From: Pseudomonas silvicola
Lineage (GTDB): Bacteria > Pseudomonadota > Gammaproteobacteria > Pseudomonadales > Pseudomonadaceae
NCBI RefSeq assembly: GCF_026651855.1
Contig: NZ_CP093280.1
Span: 4,070,001 to 4,134,000 of the forward strand
Length of the DNA: 64,000 nucleotides
Direction of reading: 5' to 3'
Shown here: piece by piece, positions 24,167 through 32,917 of the stretch
Position numbering within the stretch: position 1 is the stretch's first letter
Layout: each line of letters starts with the position of its first letter
Position numbers and translations under genes: made by a program
Notes under the pieces: model-generated
What the model was told of the DNA's origin: nothing
What the model saw: only the letters and a program-made list of their open reading frames with translations
The model's database searches: none

Positions 24167-24215
24167 ACGACGCTTCCCTGACCGGACCCGTAGACTTGTC
24201 CGCGGCTGCAAGGCT

Positions 24216-25157
24216 TCAGGTTGCGTTGTTTTCCAGGGCCTCGCTGGGCTCGCCGGGGGTGGTCTGCAGGCCCTTGTCCAGCTTCAGCAGCGCCAACAAC
24301 CGCCGTGCGTCGTAAGGCGCGCGTACCTTGATGTCATTGTCGAAGTAGCAATAAACGTCACGCTGGCTGGCCTTGGGTGGTGCGCTGTGGGGGTCGATAA
24401 GGTCGGCGTCGCCGGGCTGGGCGCCGTGCTTCCAGGCCCGCAGGCGCTGTTGCCACCGGGCAAGTGCCGCATCGGAATAACCGCTGCTGTAGAGCTTCTT
24501 GTCGCCATGCAGGCGCAGGTACATGAAGTCACTTGTCACGTCCTGCACATGGGGCCATTTGCGCGCTGCATCGGCGATCACCACGGCCACCTGGTGCTTG
24601 CGCAACAGGGCCACGAAGGCCGGGTCGATAAAGCTGTCGTTGCGAATCTCCACGGCATGGCGCAACACCTGTTTCGGCTTGCCGTCCAGGTAACCGGGGT
24701 GCTGCAGGCGTTCGGCGCAGCCTTTGGCCAGGGCAATGGCCTGTTGGCCGGTGCGCGGCAGGGTGGCCAGAAAGTCTTCGAACAGCCCGGCATCAAATGT
24801 GAAGTTGGGCGGGAACTGCCAAAGCATCGGGCCCAGGCGATCACCGAGCGACAGGGGGCCGGAGGCATAGAAGTTGGCCATGGCCTCGTCTATGTCGCGC
24901 AGGCGTTTGACGTGGGTGATGTAGCGCGGGCCCTTGACGCTGAATACGAACCCGTCGGGCGTTTCACTGGCCCATTCGGCGAAGCGTTCGGGGCGCTGCA
25001 GGGCATAAAAGGTGCCGTTGATTTCGATGCTGTTGACCGCCCGCGAAGCGAAGCGCAGTTCATCCTTCTGGCGCAGGCCTTCGGGGTAGAAGTCGCCGCG
25101 CCAGGGCGTGTAGCGCCAGCCAGAAATGCCGATGTGCACCTGAGCTCCGGCCATCAT
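24216..25157 (-). CDS. DUF72 (YecE-family) protein
   Basis: 313 residues. The opening HIGISGWRYTPWRGDFYPEG is the DUF72 signature, followed by the TIM-barrel-like blocks INGTFYALQRP, FVFSVKGPRYITH and LGPMLWQFPP. The YecE family has no settled function. The start overlaps the ligD stop by ATGA, so the two are translationally coupled; a second in-frame ATG follows immediately. Being co-encoded with LigD and facing Ku suggests a link to DNA repair, which is inference from context. Confidence 0.85.
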   Translation of the reverse strand: MMAGAQVHIGISGWRYTPWRGDFYPEGLRQKDELRFASRAVNSIEINGTFYALQRPERFAEWASETPDGFVFSVKGPRYITHVKRLRDIDEAMANFYASGPLSLGDRLGPMLWQFPPNFTFDAGLFEDFLATLPRTGQQAIALAKGCAERLQHPGYLDGKPKQVLRHAVEIRNDSFIDPAFVALLRKHQVAVVIADAARKWPHVQDVTSDFMYLRLHGDKKLYSSGYSDAALARWQQRLRAWKHGAQPGDADLIDPHSAPPKASQRDVYCYFDNDIKVRAPYDARRLLALLKLDKGLQTTPGEPSEALENNAT

Positions 25158-27649
25158 TCACCCCCCAGGCGGTTGCGCAGGGTGGCGGTGATGGACTGCT
25201 TGGTGGCGGCGTAGTCGGACCAGGGATCGTCCCTGTCCGCCAGGCGCTCGTGCAGGTTGAAAATGTTCCACTGGTTGGCACCCTTGAGCCCGCTCAGTTC
25301 ATCGCGGCGGATCGGCACCGACACTGGCAGCCCCTCGCGGGCGCGAAGGGTGTAGGCGCAGGCGGTGGTGGCGCCTTTGGTGTTGCGCAGGTAGTCGATG
25401 AAAATCTTGCCCACGCGGTTTTTCGGTCCCGACACCGAGGTCAGGCGGTCAGGGAACAGGCCGGCCAGGTGCTTGACGATGGCGTGGGCGAAGTCTTTCA
25501 CCTCGTCCCAGCCCGCGCGCCGGGTCAGTGGCACGACGATGTGCATGCCCTTGCCGCCGCTGGTCTTGAGGAACGCGTTCAGGCCCAGCTCGTCCAGCAG
25601 GGTCAGGGTCAGTTGCGTGGCTTCGAGCATGCTCTTCCATGGCAGCGCGGGGTCCGGGTCCAGGTCGAGGATGAAACGGTCCGGCTTGTCGTAGTTCTGG
25701 TCGGTGGCGTTCCAGGTGTGCAGCTCCAGGGTGTTCATCTGCACCGCGCCCAGCAGGGCATCGGCGCGGTTGATGATCATCACCGTCTGGCCGGCGGCCT
25801 CATCGGTGACCAGGCCGGGAATGTCCAGGTGCGCGGCATTTTTCTGAAAGAACAACTCACCCGTCAAGCCTTCCGGGGCGCGCACCAGGGCCACGGGGCG
25901 GCGCTTGAGGTGCGGCTCGATCCAGGCCGCGACCTGGGCGTAGTACTCGGCCACCTGGCGCTTGGTGGCGCCGCAACTGGCGTCGATGATGCGGTCGGGG
26001 TGGGTCAGGCGCAGGCTGTCGCGGGTGGCGCTGGTCTTGGCTTTGCTGGGGGGTGCCTTGCGGGTTTTCACGGGTTGCTCCAGGTCGATGGCCTTGGCCG
26101 GCTTGTCGTCGCGCAGGCCGTGGAAAACCGAATGGCGGACCACGCCATCGCGGGTCATTTGCGCATAGGCCACTTCCGCCAGCAACTGCGGCCTGAGCCA
26201 ATGCACGTCGCGGGCCTGGGCACCGGTGGGTGGGCGGGAAAACTGGGGTTTGGGCACTTCCAGGGGGCGGAGTTTTTCCAGAATGCTGGCCAAGGTCGCG
26301 GTGGTGAAGCCAGTGCCGACCTTGCCGGCGAAACGCAGCTCACCGCTGTCATGGTCGTGCAAGGCCAGTAACAGGGCGCCGAAGCCGCTGCGGCTACCTT
26401 TGGGGTCGGTGTAGCCGACGATCACGAATTCCTGGCGCTGCTGGCACTTGAGCTTGATCCAGTCACTGCTGCGCTTGCCGCTGTACAGGCTGTCGGCGCG
26501 CTTGCCGATCAGGCCTTCCATGCCCATGCGGCAGGCACTGTCGAGCAGGGATTGGACCGGTTCGTCGAAATCCGCCGAATAGCGCAATTGCGGGGCTTCG
26601 TTGGGCGCCAGCAGCGCCTCCAGCGCCGCGCGACGTTCCTGCAAGGGGCAATGGCGCAGGTCCAGTCCGTTCAGGTAAAGGGCGTCGAAGAGGTAATAGA
26701 CGATGGCCTCATCGCTCCCGTCGTCGAAGGCATTTTGCAGGGCCTGAAAATCCGAAACGCCGTCTTCCCGGGCTACTACCATTTCGCCGTCCAGCCAGGC
26801 CGAGTGCAGGCCAAGGCCGGCGAGCGCCGTGGCCTGGCTGGGCATTTTCGCGGTCCAGTCGTTGCCGTTGCGGGTGAACAGGCGCACTTGGTCGCCGTCG
26901 ATGCGCGCCAGCACGCGGTAGCCATCGAACTTGATTTCGTACCGCCAGTCGCCGCTCGGCGCGGACTCCACCAAGGTGGCCAATTCGGGTGTCAGGGTGG
27001 CAGGCAGGCTGGCCTTGTGTGCGCCGGTGAGGGAATGACGTTCGGGTCTGGCCGGGGGTTTGGCGGCCTTCGCAGGCTTACGGGTTTTAGGCACCAGCGT
27101 TCGGTCACTGAGCACGCTGTCGGGCAGCGCGGCGACAACGTCGAAGTCCGCCTCCGGGCGCGCTTCGCCATCGGCGGATTTGATCAGCAGCCATTGTTCT
27201 TTCTTGCCGGCCAGGTGGGTGCGGAACAGGTTCCAGATACCGGAGAGCTTTTCCCCCTGGAGACGAAAGCGCAGCTTGCCTTTCTCATAACTGTCCTGAG
27301 GGTTGCCTTCGGGTATCCAGACGCCGCGGTCCCAGACAATCACATCACCGCCGCCATAATGGCCTTCGGGGATATGGCCCTCGAAATCGGCGTAGTCGAG
27401 CGGGTGGTCTTCCACGTGTACCGCCAGGCGCCGCACCTTGGGGTCCAGCGACGGGCCCTTGGGAATGGCCCAGCTTTTCAGCGTGCCATCCAGCTCCAGG
27501 CGAAAGTCGTAGTGCAGGTGGCTGGCATCGTGTTTCTGGATGCAGTACTGCAGCGCATGGACCTTGCCCCGGTGGCCGCCCTTGCCGCTGGGTTCGGGGG
27601 TGGCGTCGAAGTTGCGCTTGCTGTGGTATTCCTTCAGGGAACGGGCCAT
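25154..27649 (-). CDS. ligD: Multifunctional DNA ligase D
   Basis: 831 residues from MARSLKEYHSKRNF; a start six codons upstream is possible but less like the family. Domain order is phosphoesterase (about 1-190, with HASHLHYDFRLELDG), ATP-dependent ligase (about 210-530, with the adenylation motif EIKFDGYR near residue 240) and archaeo-eukaryotic primase-like polymerase (about 550-831, with the metal pair in LDLDPDP). This order is the Pseudomonas type. It trims, fills and seals double-strand breaks with Ku. The downstream DUF72 gene overlaps its stop. Confidence 0.95.
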   Translation of the reverse strand: MARSLKEYHSKRNFDATPEPSGKGGHRGKVHALQYCIQKHDASHLHYDFRLELDGTLKSWAIPKGPSLDPKVRRLAVHVEDHPLDYADFEGHIPEGHYGGGDVIVWDRGVWIPEGNPQDSYEKGKLRFRLQGEKLSGIWNLFRTHLAGKKEQWLLIKSADGEARPEADFDVVAALPDSVLSDRTLVPKTRKPAKAAKPPARPERHSLTGAHKASLPATLTPELATLVESAPSGDWRYEIKFDGYRVLARIDGDQVRLFTRNGNDWTAKMPSQATALAGLGLHSAWLDGEMVVAREDGVSDFQALQNAFDDGSDEAIVYYLFDALYLNGLDLRHCPLQERRAALEALLAPNEAPQLRYSADFDEPVQSLLDSACRMGMEGLIGKRADSLYSGKRSSDWIKLKCQQRQEFVIVGYTDPKGSRSGFGALLLALHDHDSGELRFAGKVGTGFTTATLASILEKLRPLEVPKPQFSRPPTGAQARDVHWLRPQLLAEVAYAQMTRDGVVRHSVFHGLRDDKPAKAIDLEQPVKTRKAPPSKAKTSATRDSLRLTHPDRIIDASCGATKRQVAEYYAQVAAWIEPHLKRRPVALVRAPEGLTGELFFQKNAAHLDIPGLVTDEAAGQTVMIINRADALLGAVQMNTLELHTWNATDQNYDKPDRFILDLDPDPALPWKSMLEATQLTLTLLDELGLNAFLKTSGGKGMHIVVPLTRRAGWDEVKDFAHAIVKHLAGLFPDRLTSVSGPKNRVGKIFIDYLRNTKGATTACAYTLRAREGLPVSVPIRRDELSGLKGANQWNIFNLHERLADRDDPWSDYAATKQSITATLRNRLGGE

Positions 27650-27779
27650 GGGGATGCTCCGGCGCACGAGGTTCTAAAAAGTGGAGGGGCGCAGGGGGCG
27701 TAGAGTTCCCGTGAGGTGAACGAGTGGCGCTGGTCAGGTTCAAACAGGCACGGCCTGGAAAGTGCCCCGAGGAGCCCGC

Positions 27780-28577
27780 ATGAAAGCCTTGAAAATCGCC
27801 ACCTTCAATATCAACGGCCTGCGCGCCCGATTGCCCAACCTGTTGCAATGGCTGGAGCGCGAACGCCCGGACATCGCCTGCCTGCAGGAGCTCAAGGCCA
27901 CCGACGCACAATTTCCGGCCGCTGAGTTCGAAGCCATCGGCTACGGTACGCTGCACCATGGCCAGCCTGCCTGGAATGGCGTGGCGATTCTGGCCAGGGA
28001 CGCCGAGCCGCTGGAGTCGCGCCGTGGTTTGCCGGGTGACGACAGCGACACCCAGAGCCGCTACCTGGAGGCCGCCGTGCATGGCGTGCTGGTGGGCTGC
28101 CTGTACCTGCCCAATGGCAACCCGCAGCCGGGGCCGAAGTTCGACTACAAACTGGCCTGGTTCGAGCGCCTGATCCAGCACGCCCAAGCCCTGCAGGCCA
28201 GCGACCATCCGGTGGTGCTGGCAGGCGACTACAACGTGGTGCCCACTGACTTCGACATCTATAACCCCAAGTCCTGGCTCAAGGATGCCTTGTTGCAACC
28301 CGAAAGCCGCGACGCTTACCAGCGCTTGCTGGCGCAGGGCTGGACCGACGCCTTGCGCCACCTGTACCCGCAAGAGCAGGTGTTTACCTTCTGGGATTAT
28401 TTTCGCCAGCACTGGCCCCGCAACTGTGGGTTGCGCATCGACCATCTGTTGCTGAACCCGTCACTGGCGCCGTACCTGAAAAACGCCGGGGTAGATGCCT
28501 GGGTGCGCAATGAAGAGCATGCCAGTGACCATGCGCCGGTGTGGATCGAGCTGAGCACCCGCAAGCGCAAGGGTTAG
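27780..28577 (+). CDS. xthA: Exodeoxyribonuclease III-type AP endonuclease
   Basis: 265 residues from the ATG at 27780, with GAGGAG eight bases before it. Endonuclease/exonuclease/phosphatase fold motifs are complete: IATFNINGLRAR, LQELKATD (metal Glu), GDYNVVPTDFDIYNP, RIDHLLL and SDHAPVWIEL. It cuts at abasic sites and removes 3' blocks. It is divergent from ligD with 130 bp between starts, so the two repair genes may share a promoter region. Symbol given by family; Pseudomonas carries more than one such gene. Confidence 0.9.
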   Translation: MKALKIATFNINGLRARLPNLLQWLERERPDIACLQELKATDAQFPAAEFEAIGYGTLHHGQPAWNGVAILARDAEPLESRRGLPGDDSDTQSRYLEAAVHGVLVGCLYLPNGNPQPGPKFDYKLAWFERLIQHAQALQASDHPVVLAGDYNVVPTDFDIYNPKSWLKDALLQPESRDAYQRLLAQGWTDALRHLYPQEQVFTFWDYFRQHWPRNCGLRIDHLLLNPSLAPYLKNAGVDAWVRNEEHASDHAPVWIELSTRKRKG

Positions 28578-28599
28578 GGGCGGTCGCAGCATGCCTGTA

Positions 28600-29159
28600 G
28601 CAACGTGCCGTTGTAAGACCGGGCGCAAGCTCGGGAAGCAGACAACGCGGTCGTCCTGGCAGGCCTCTTCCCGAGCTTCGCCCGGTCCCACAGGATTGCC
28701 ATGACCGCTGAGCAACGTGCCGTTGTAGGACCGGGCGCAAGCTCGGGAAGCAGGCGACGCGGTCGATCTGGCAGGCCCTTTCCCGAGCTTCGCCCGGTCC
28801 TACAGGATTGCCATGACCGTGGAGCAACGTGCCGTTGTGGGACCGGGCGCAAGCTCGGGAAGCAGACGACGCGGTCGATCTGGCAGGCCCCTTCCCGAGC
28901 TTCGCCCGGTCCTACAGGATTGCCATGACCGTGGAGCAACGTGCCGTTGTGGGACCGGGCGCAAGCTCGGGAAGCAGACGACGCGGTCGATCTGGCAGGC
29001 CCTTTCCCGAGCTTCGCCCGGTCCTACAGGATTGCCATGTCCTTGCAGCAATGTGGCGTTGTAGGACCGGGCGCAAGCTCGGGAAGCGGACAACGCGGTC
29101 GATCTGGCAGGCCGCTGCCCGAGCTTCGTCAGGTTCTGCAAGGCTGCCATGCCCGCGTC
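28600..29159. repeat. REPIN tandem array, 5 x 112 bp
   Basis: Five direct copies with an exact 112 bp period; GGGCGCAAGCTCGGGAAGC starts at 28621, 28733, 28845, 28957 and 29069. Each copy holds two inverted REP arms (GGACCGGGCGCAAGCTCGGG and CCCGAGCTTCGCCCGGTCC) that can form a long hairpin. The last copy is more diverged. The array fills most of the 727 bp between the exonuclease III gene and the amine oxidase gene. Confidence 0.92.
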
Positions 29160-29223
29160 CCAGGCACCGCGCAGCGTCAGGCCTGTCGCATTAAGACCGC
29201 TGTGACAAGGGATATCGAAAAAC

Positions 29224-29237
29224 GCATAAGCTTATGC
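29224..29237. promoter_or_regulatory. 14 bp palindrome upstream of the amine oxidase
   Basis: GCATAAGCTTATGC is a perfect palindrome 68 bp before the amine-oxidase start, in an AT-rich stretch just downstream of the repeat array. It could be an operator. The ATAAG element recalls promoters of Pseudomonas sulfur-starvation genes under CysB, which would fit a MetQ-type partner, but this is a guess. Confidence 0.35.
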
Positions 29238-29304
29238 ATTTCCGGTAGTTGATTATTAGCGTGGCTGGCCGTGAACTAGGCGCTTTTTCGCAAGGCACCT
29301 GGGC

Positions 29305-30483
29305 ATGGAAAAACACTATGAAGTTCTGGTGCTTGGCTTGGGCGCCATGGGCGCAGCAACCGTATACCAGTTGGCCAAGGCAGGGGTGAAAGTAGCGGGC
29401 ATCGACCGTCACCACCCCCCTCACAACCTGGGTTCAAGCCACGGCGACACTCGTATCACCCGCCTGTCCGTGGGCGAAGGTGCGCAGTACGTGCCTATCG
29501 TGCGCCGGTCCCAGGCTATCTGGCGTGAATTGGAGGCCTTGTCCGGCGAGTCGTTGTTCGAGCAGTCGGGCCTGCTGGTGCTGACCTCCAGCGCCGAATT
29601 CGACCCCGCTGACGCCAGCGATTTCACGCTGCGCACCATCGGCCTGGCCCGCACCTACGGCATCGAACACCAGGTATTGGACGCCGCGCAGATCCGCCAG
29701 CGCTTCCCGCAATTCGCCCATGTGCGTGATAACGCCATCGGCTATTTCGAGCCCGAAGGCGGTTTTGTGCGGCCCGAACGCTGCATCGACGTGCAATTGA
29801 AGCTGGCCGGGCAGCACGGCGCCACGCTGTTCAAAGGTGAGACCGTCACCGCCATCGCGTCTGATGCCGAAGGCGTCACCGTCACCACCAATCAGCGCAC
29901 GGTGCGTGCCGGCAAGCTGGTGATCAGCGCCGGCAACTGGGCCGGTGGCCTGCTGGGCGAACCGTTCGACGGCCTGCTGAGCGTCTACCGGCAAAAGCTG
30001 TTCTGGTTCGAGCTGCAGGAAAACGCTGGCCTGGAAGGTGCGTCGCCCACCTTTATCTTCACCCACGGGCGTGGCGACGACTGCATCAACTACGGCTTTC
30101 CGGCCCTGCCAGGCGAGGGCAGCCTGAAAATCGCCACCGCGCAGTACAAGGTGGCTGGCCACCCCGATAGCCTCGACCGCACGGTATCGGCGGCCGAAGA
30201 ACGCGAGATGTACGAACAGCAGGTTCAAGGCCGTATCGCTGGGGTCACCTCCCATGTCGTGAAGTCCGCCGTGTGCGCCTACACCGTCACCCCCGACCGC
30301 CACTTCATCATCGACCAGCACCCGGCCCTGCAGCACACCCTGGTGGTCAGTGCCTGCTCCGGCCATGGCTTCAAGCACTCGGCCGCCTTGGGCGAAGCCT
30401 TCGCCCAATGGTGCGTGCGCGGCACCACCGACCTGGACCTGTCCTCCTTTTCCCTGCAACGCTTCAAAGGTAACGCATCGTGA
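29305..30483 (+). CDS. solA: SolA-type FAD amine oxidase (N-methyltryptophan/sarcosine oxidase family)
   Basis: 392 residues, the length of monomeric sarcosine and N-methyl-L-tryptophan oxidases. The FAD-binding Rossmann motif is VLVLGLGAMGAATVYQLAKAG, followed by GSSHGDTRITR, a signature of this family. Near the C-terminus SACSGHGFKHSAALGE completes the flavin site. It should oxidatively remove an N-methyl group, releasing formaldehyde and hydrogen peroxide. The stop overlaps the GTG of the MetQ-like gene (GTGA), making a two-gene operon. Substrate uncertain. Confidence 0.82.
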   Translation: MEKHYEVLVLGLGAMGAATVYQLAKAGVKVAGIDRHHPPHNLGSSHGDTRITRLSVGEGAQYVPIVRRSQAIWRELEALSGESLFEQSGLLVLTSSAEFDPADASDFTLRTIGLARTYGIEHQVLDAAQIRQRFPQFAHVRDNAIGYFEPEGGFVRPERCIDVQLKLAGQHGATLFKGETVTAIASDAEGVTVTTNQRTVRAGKLVISAGNWAGGLLGEPFDGLLSVYRQKLFWFELQENAGLEGASPTFIFTHGRGDDCINYGFPALPGEGSLKIATAQYKVAGHPDSLDRTVSAAEEREMYEQQVQGRIAGVTSHVVKSAVCAYTVTPDRHFIIDQHPALQHTLVVSACSGHGFKHSAALGEAFAQWCVRGTTDLDLSSFSLQRFKGNAS

Positions 30484-31259
30484 AACGCATCGTTCTGTCT
30501 GCTGCACTGCTGGTCGCCGCCATGGGCAACGCCTATGCCGAAACCCTGAAAATCGCCGTGGTACCGGTGCCCCACGCCGAGATCCTGGAGTTTCTCAAGC
30601 CTGAACTGGCGAAGGAGGGCGTGACCCTGGACGTCAAGGTGTTCTCCGATTACGTGCAACCGGACCGTCAGGTAGACGAAGGGCAGCTGGACGCCAACTA
30701 CTTCCAGAGCAAGCCGTACTACGACGCCTACAAGAAAGACCGCCCCAGCAGCGACCAGGTACCGATCGTGGCGGTGCACATCGAACCCTTCGGTGCGTAC
30801 TCGAAGAAAATCAAGACCATCGCCGAGCTCAAGGACGGCGCCACCGTGGCCATCCCCAACGACCCGGCCAACTCGGGCCGCGCACTGCTGTTGATCGCCA
30901 AGCAGGGTCTGATCACCCTGAAGGACCCGAACAACATCATGGCCACCCAGCAGGATATCGTCGGCAACCCCCGGCACCTCAAGTTCAAGGAGCTTGAGGC
31001 TGCCATGCTGCCGCGGGTACTGAACCAGGTAGACCTGGCACTGATCAACGCCAACTATGCGCTGGAGGCCAAGCTGGTGCCGCACCAGGACGCGCTGTTC
31101 ATCGAAGGTTCGCAGTCGCCATACGCCAACTACCTCTATGTACGCCGTGACAAGGCCAACGACCCGGCGGTACAGAAGCTGGGTGCCTTGCTGAACTCCC
31201 CGCAAGTCAAACAGTTCATCCTGGAACGCTACCACGGTGATGTGGTGCCGGCGTTCTGA
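30480..31259 (+). CDS. MetQ/NlpA-family ABC substrate-binding protein
   Basis: 259 residues with a GTG start embedded in the stop of the oxidase gene. A signal peptide (MKRIVLSAALLVAAMGNAYA) lacks a lipobox Cys, so the protein is likely a soluble periplasmic one rather than the usual NlpA lipoprotein. Family blocks: IAVVPVPHAEILEF, VKVFSDYVQPDRQV, DANYFQSKPYYDAY and NDPANSGRALLLI. It would bind methionine or a related amino acid. No permease or ATPase gene follows, so it is an orphan binding protein. Confidence 0.85.
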   Translation: MKRIVLSAALLVAAMGNAYAETLKIAVVPVPHAEILEFLKPELAKEGVTLDVKVFSDYVQPDRQVDEGQLDANYFQSKPYYDAYKKDRPSSDQVPIVAVHIEPFGAYSKKIKTIAELKDGATVAIPNDPANSGRALLLIAKQGLITLKDPNNIMATQQDIVGNPRHLKFKELEAAMLPRVLNQVDLALINANYALEAKLVPHQDALFIEGSQSPYANYLYVRRDKANDPAVQKLGALLNSPQVKQFILERYHGDVVPAF

Positions 31260-31260
31260 C

Positions 31261-31809
31261 CTAGCCCTGGAACTGGATGTCCGCCGTGGCGACCACGCGG
31301 GCGATCGGCCCATTCAGGGTCTGGTTGTGGTGGGCGATGATCACCTCGGCGGCCAGCAGGTCGGTGTCCATGCAGCTATGGGCATCGGCCACCAGCACCG
31401 GCCTGAAGCCCAATTGCGCGGCGACGCGGCAGGCTGTGTCGACGCAGTATTGAGTCTTGAGGCCGACGATCACCAGGTCCTGGATGCCATCGGCCTTGAG
31501 CCATTGCTCAAGGTCGGTGCCCTGGAAGGCGCTGGCGGCCTGCTTGTCGAATAGCCGCGCATTGCTTTCATTCAGGCCAAGCTCCGGGGCCACCTGCCAG
31601 AACGGGCTGCCCTGGGCGATGGGCGAGCCGTGCGGCCCTGTGTGGCGCACGGCCAGAACCGGCGCACCGGCCTCGTGGGCCTGGGCGATCAATAGGTTGA
31701 TATTGGCCAGCAGGCGCTCGCCATCGAGCGGTTTCCGCGGACCGTGGATCAGGCCTACCTGCACGTCGATGATCAGCAGGGCGGGGCGGTTGAGCTTCAA
31801 TGCAGCCAT
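31261..31809 (-). CDS. Isochorismatase-family cysteine hydrolase
   Basis: 182 residues from the ATG at 31809, which has AAGGAG six to eight bases upstream. The Asp-Lys-Cys triad is visible: Asp in LLIIDVQVGL, Lys in RLFDKQAASAF and Cys in GLKTQYCVDTACR. Family members hydrolyse amides (nicotinamide, N-carbamoylsarcosine, ureidoacrylate) or vinyl ethers. Its leader contains a threonine-rich micro-ORF and an intrinsic terminator, so it appears to be controlled by attenuation. It converges on the MetQ-like gene with one base between the stops. Substrate unknown. Confidence 0.85.
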   Translation of the reverse strand: MAALKLNRPALLIIDVQVGLIHGPRKPLDGERLLANINLLIAQAHEAGAPVLAVRHTGPHGSPIAQGSPFWQVAPELGLNESNARLFDKQAASAFQGTDLEQWLKADGIQDLVIVGLKTQYCVDTACRVAAQLGFRPVLVADAHSCMDTDLLAAEVIIAHHNQTLNGPIARVVATADIQFQG

Positions 31810-31848
31810 GGTACTACTCCTTGAAAAAACCAGTCCCGGTCCGGGCAC

Positions 31849-31881
31849 AAAAAAGGCCCCGACCATTGCTGGCGGGGCCTT
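31849..31881 (-). terminator. Attenuator terminator before the isochorismatase-family gene
   Basis: Read on the minus strand: a nine-pair stem AAGGCCCCG/CGGGGCCTT, one bulged base, a further CCA/TGG step and a GCAA tetraloop, followed directly by six T. It lies between the leader micro-ORF stop (31905) and the structural gene start (31809). Confidence 0.85.
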
Positions 31882-31904
31882 GGGTGTCGCGTGTCAGGTA
31901 CTGC

Positions 31905-31979
31905 TCACGCCTCGCCGCACGGCCCGCCGGTGGCGGTCGTGGTGGTAGTGGTCGAGGTGGTGCGCAGGAAACCGTTCAT
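31905..31979 (-). CDS. Threonine-rich leader peptide (24 residues)
   Basis: ATG at 31977-31979, stop TGA at 31905-31907. Nine of 24 residues are Thr: TT, Ser, then six Thr in a row, Ala, Thr, ending GGPCGEA. This is the composition of a thr-operon leader. The same frame stays open upstream to an ATG at 32031-32033, which would give 42 residues; neither start has a strong ribosome site. The GGCGGGCC that encodes the residues just after the Thr run can pair with GGCCCCGCC in the terminator stem, giving an antiterminator. A stalled ribosome at Thr codons would therefore allow readthrough into the hydrolase gene. Confidence 0.72.
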   Translation of the reverse strand: MNGFLRTTSTTTTTTATGGPCGEA

Positions 31980-32077
31980 GAACCCAGAGTGCACCAGTTG
32001 CTGGCGGGCGTCAACGACGTGTTCATGAAACATCGAACCGCCACCGCCGACCCGACTGCACTCACAGGTCTCGATAG

Positions 32078-32917
32078 TCAACTTCCCTCATGGCCCAGCC
32101 GTCGTGGCTCGAACCTGCCGTTGGCCACGATCGCCGCGGGCGCTTCATCATCGTGCGGCTGGCAGAGGAATTCGCGCATGGCTTCAGCGGTTTGCCTGGC
32201 GCTGGTTACCACGAAAAAATGCCCTTCGCCCCGCAGGATGTGCACTTCGGCACGGCGAATGGTGCGGCGCAGGATGTCCGCGTTGTACAGCCGCACCAGG
32301 GTGTCACGGTCGCCGCTGAGGATCAGCGTGCGCTGGCGCAACCGGAACAGCCGGGGCAGGCTGGTCCAGCCCACTAGGGCAGCGATTTGGTAGTAGTACG
32401 CGCGAGGGTTGGCGGTGAGCATGCCGTGCATTACCCCGAAGTGCATCAGCGTCTGCAGCGAATGAGGAGAGCGTTCCTGCTTCTGCCGGCTGGCGCCTTC
32501 GCCCCTGCCCAGAAAAGCCAGGATATCGGCGGGCTTGACCAGCAAGGCCGGCCCCGCTGAAGTCGCCGCGAGGATCAGCCGGCGCACCCTGGCCGGGTGG
32601 CGCAGCGCGAACTCCTGGGCCAAGGCACCGCCCCAACTGACGCCGAACACATCCACCCGGTCGACTCCCAGTTGCGTGAGCATCGCGGCGATCAGATCGG
32701 CGTGGCCCGGCAGGCGCATTGGCCAACGCGGCAGCTGCGATGTGCCGACCCCCGGCACGTCCAGCGTGATGGTCGTGTAGTCCGCCAGTTCCTCGCGCAG
32801 GGGGTCGAAGGAACGAATCAGGCCCCCCAGGCCGTTGAGCAACAGCAGCGGTGAGCCTTGGCCGCGGATCGAAACGTTCAACTGCACGTCGTTCACGGTG
32901 AGTGTTTGCGTTGCCAT
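32078..32917 (-). CDS. Alpha/beta-fold hydrolase
   Basis: 279 residues from MATQTLTVNDVQL; the frame is open farther upstream, but that part has no coding character and would overlap the next gene's promoter. Oxyanion block LLLLNGLGG, nucleophile elbow GVSWGGALAQ, acid in ILSGDRDTLV and His in RGEGHFFV complete a hydrolase triad. It resembles intracellular polyhydroxyalkanoate depolymerase and related esterases in these blocks, but no PHA genes are nearby. It is upstream of and co-directional with the leader and isochorismatase-family gene. Confidence 0.78.
   Translation of the reverse strand: MATQTLTVNDVQLNVSIRGQGSPLLLLNGLGGLIRSFDPLREELADYTTITLDVPGVGTSQLPRWPMRLPGHADLIAAMLTQLGVDRVDVFGVSWGGALAQEFALRHPARVRRLILAATSAGPALLVKPADILAFLGRGEGASRQKQERSPHSLQTLMHFGVMHGMLTANPRAYYYQIAALVGWTSLPRLFRLRQRTLILSGDRDTLVRLYNADILRRTIRRAEVHILRGEGHFFVVTSARQTAEAMREFLCQPHDDEAPAAIVANGRFEPRRLGHEGS

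Noticed and set aside
28600-29159. Possible coding repeats in the 112 bp array
   Set aside because: Frames shift from unit to unit because 112 is not a multiple of three, and the sequence is palindromic REP DNA.
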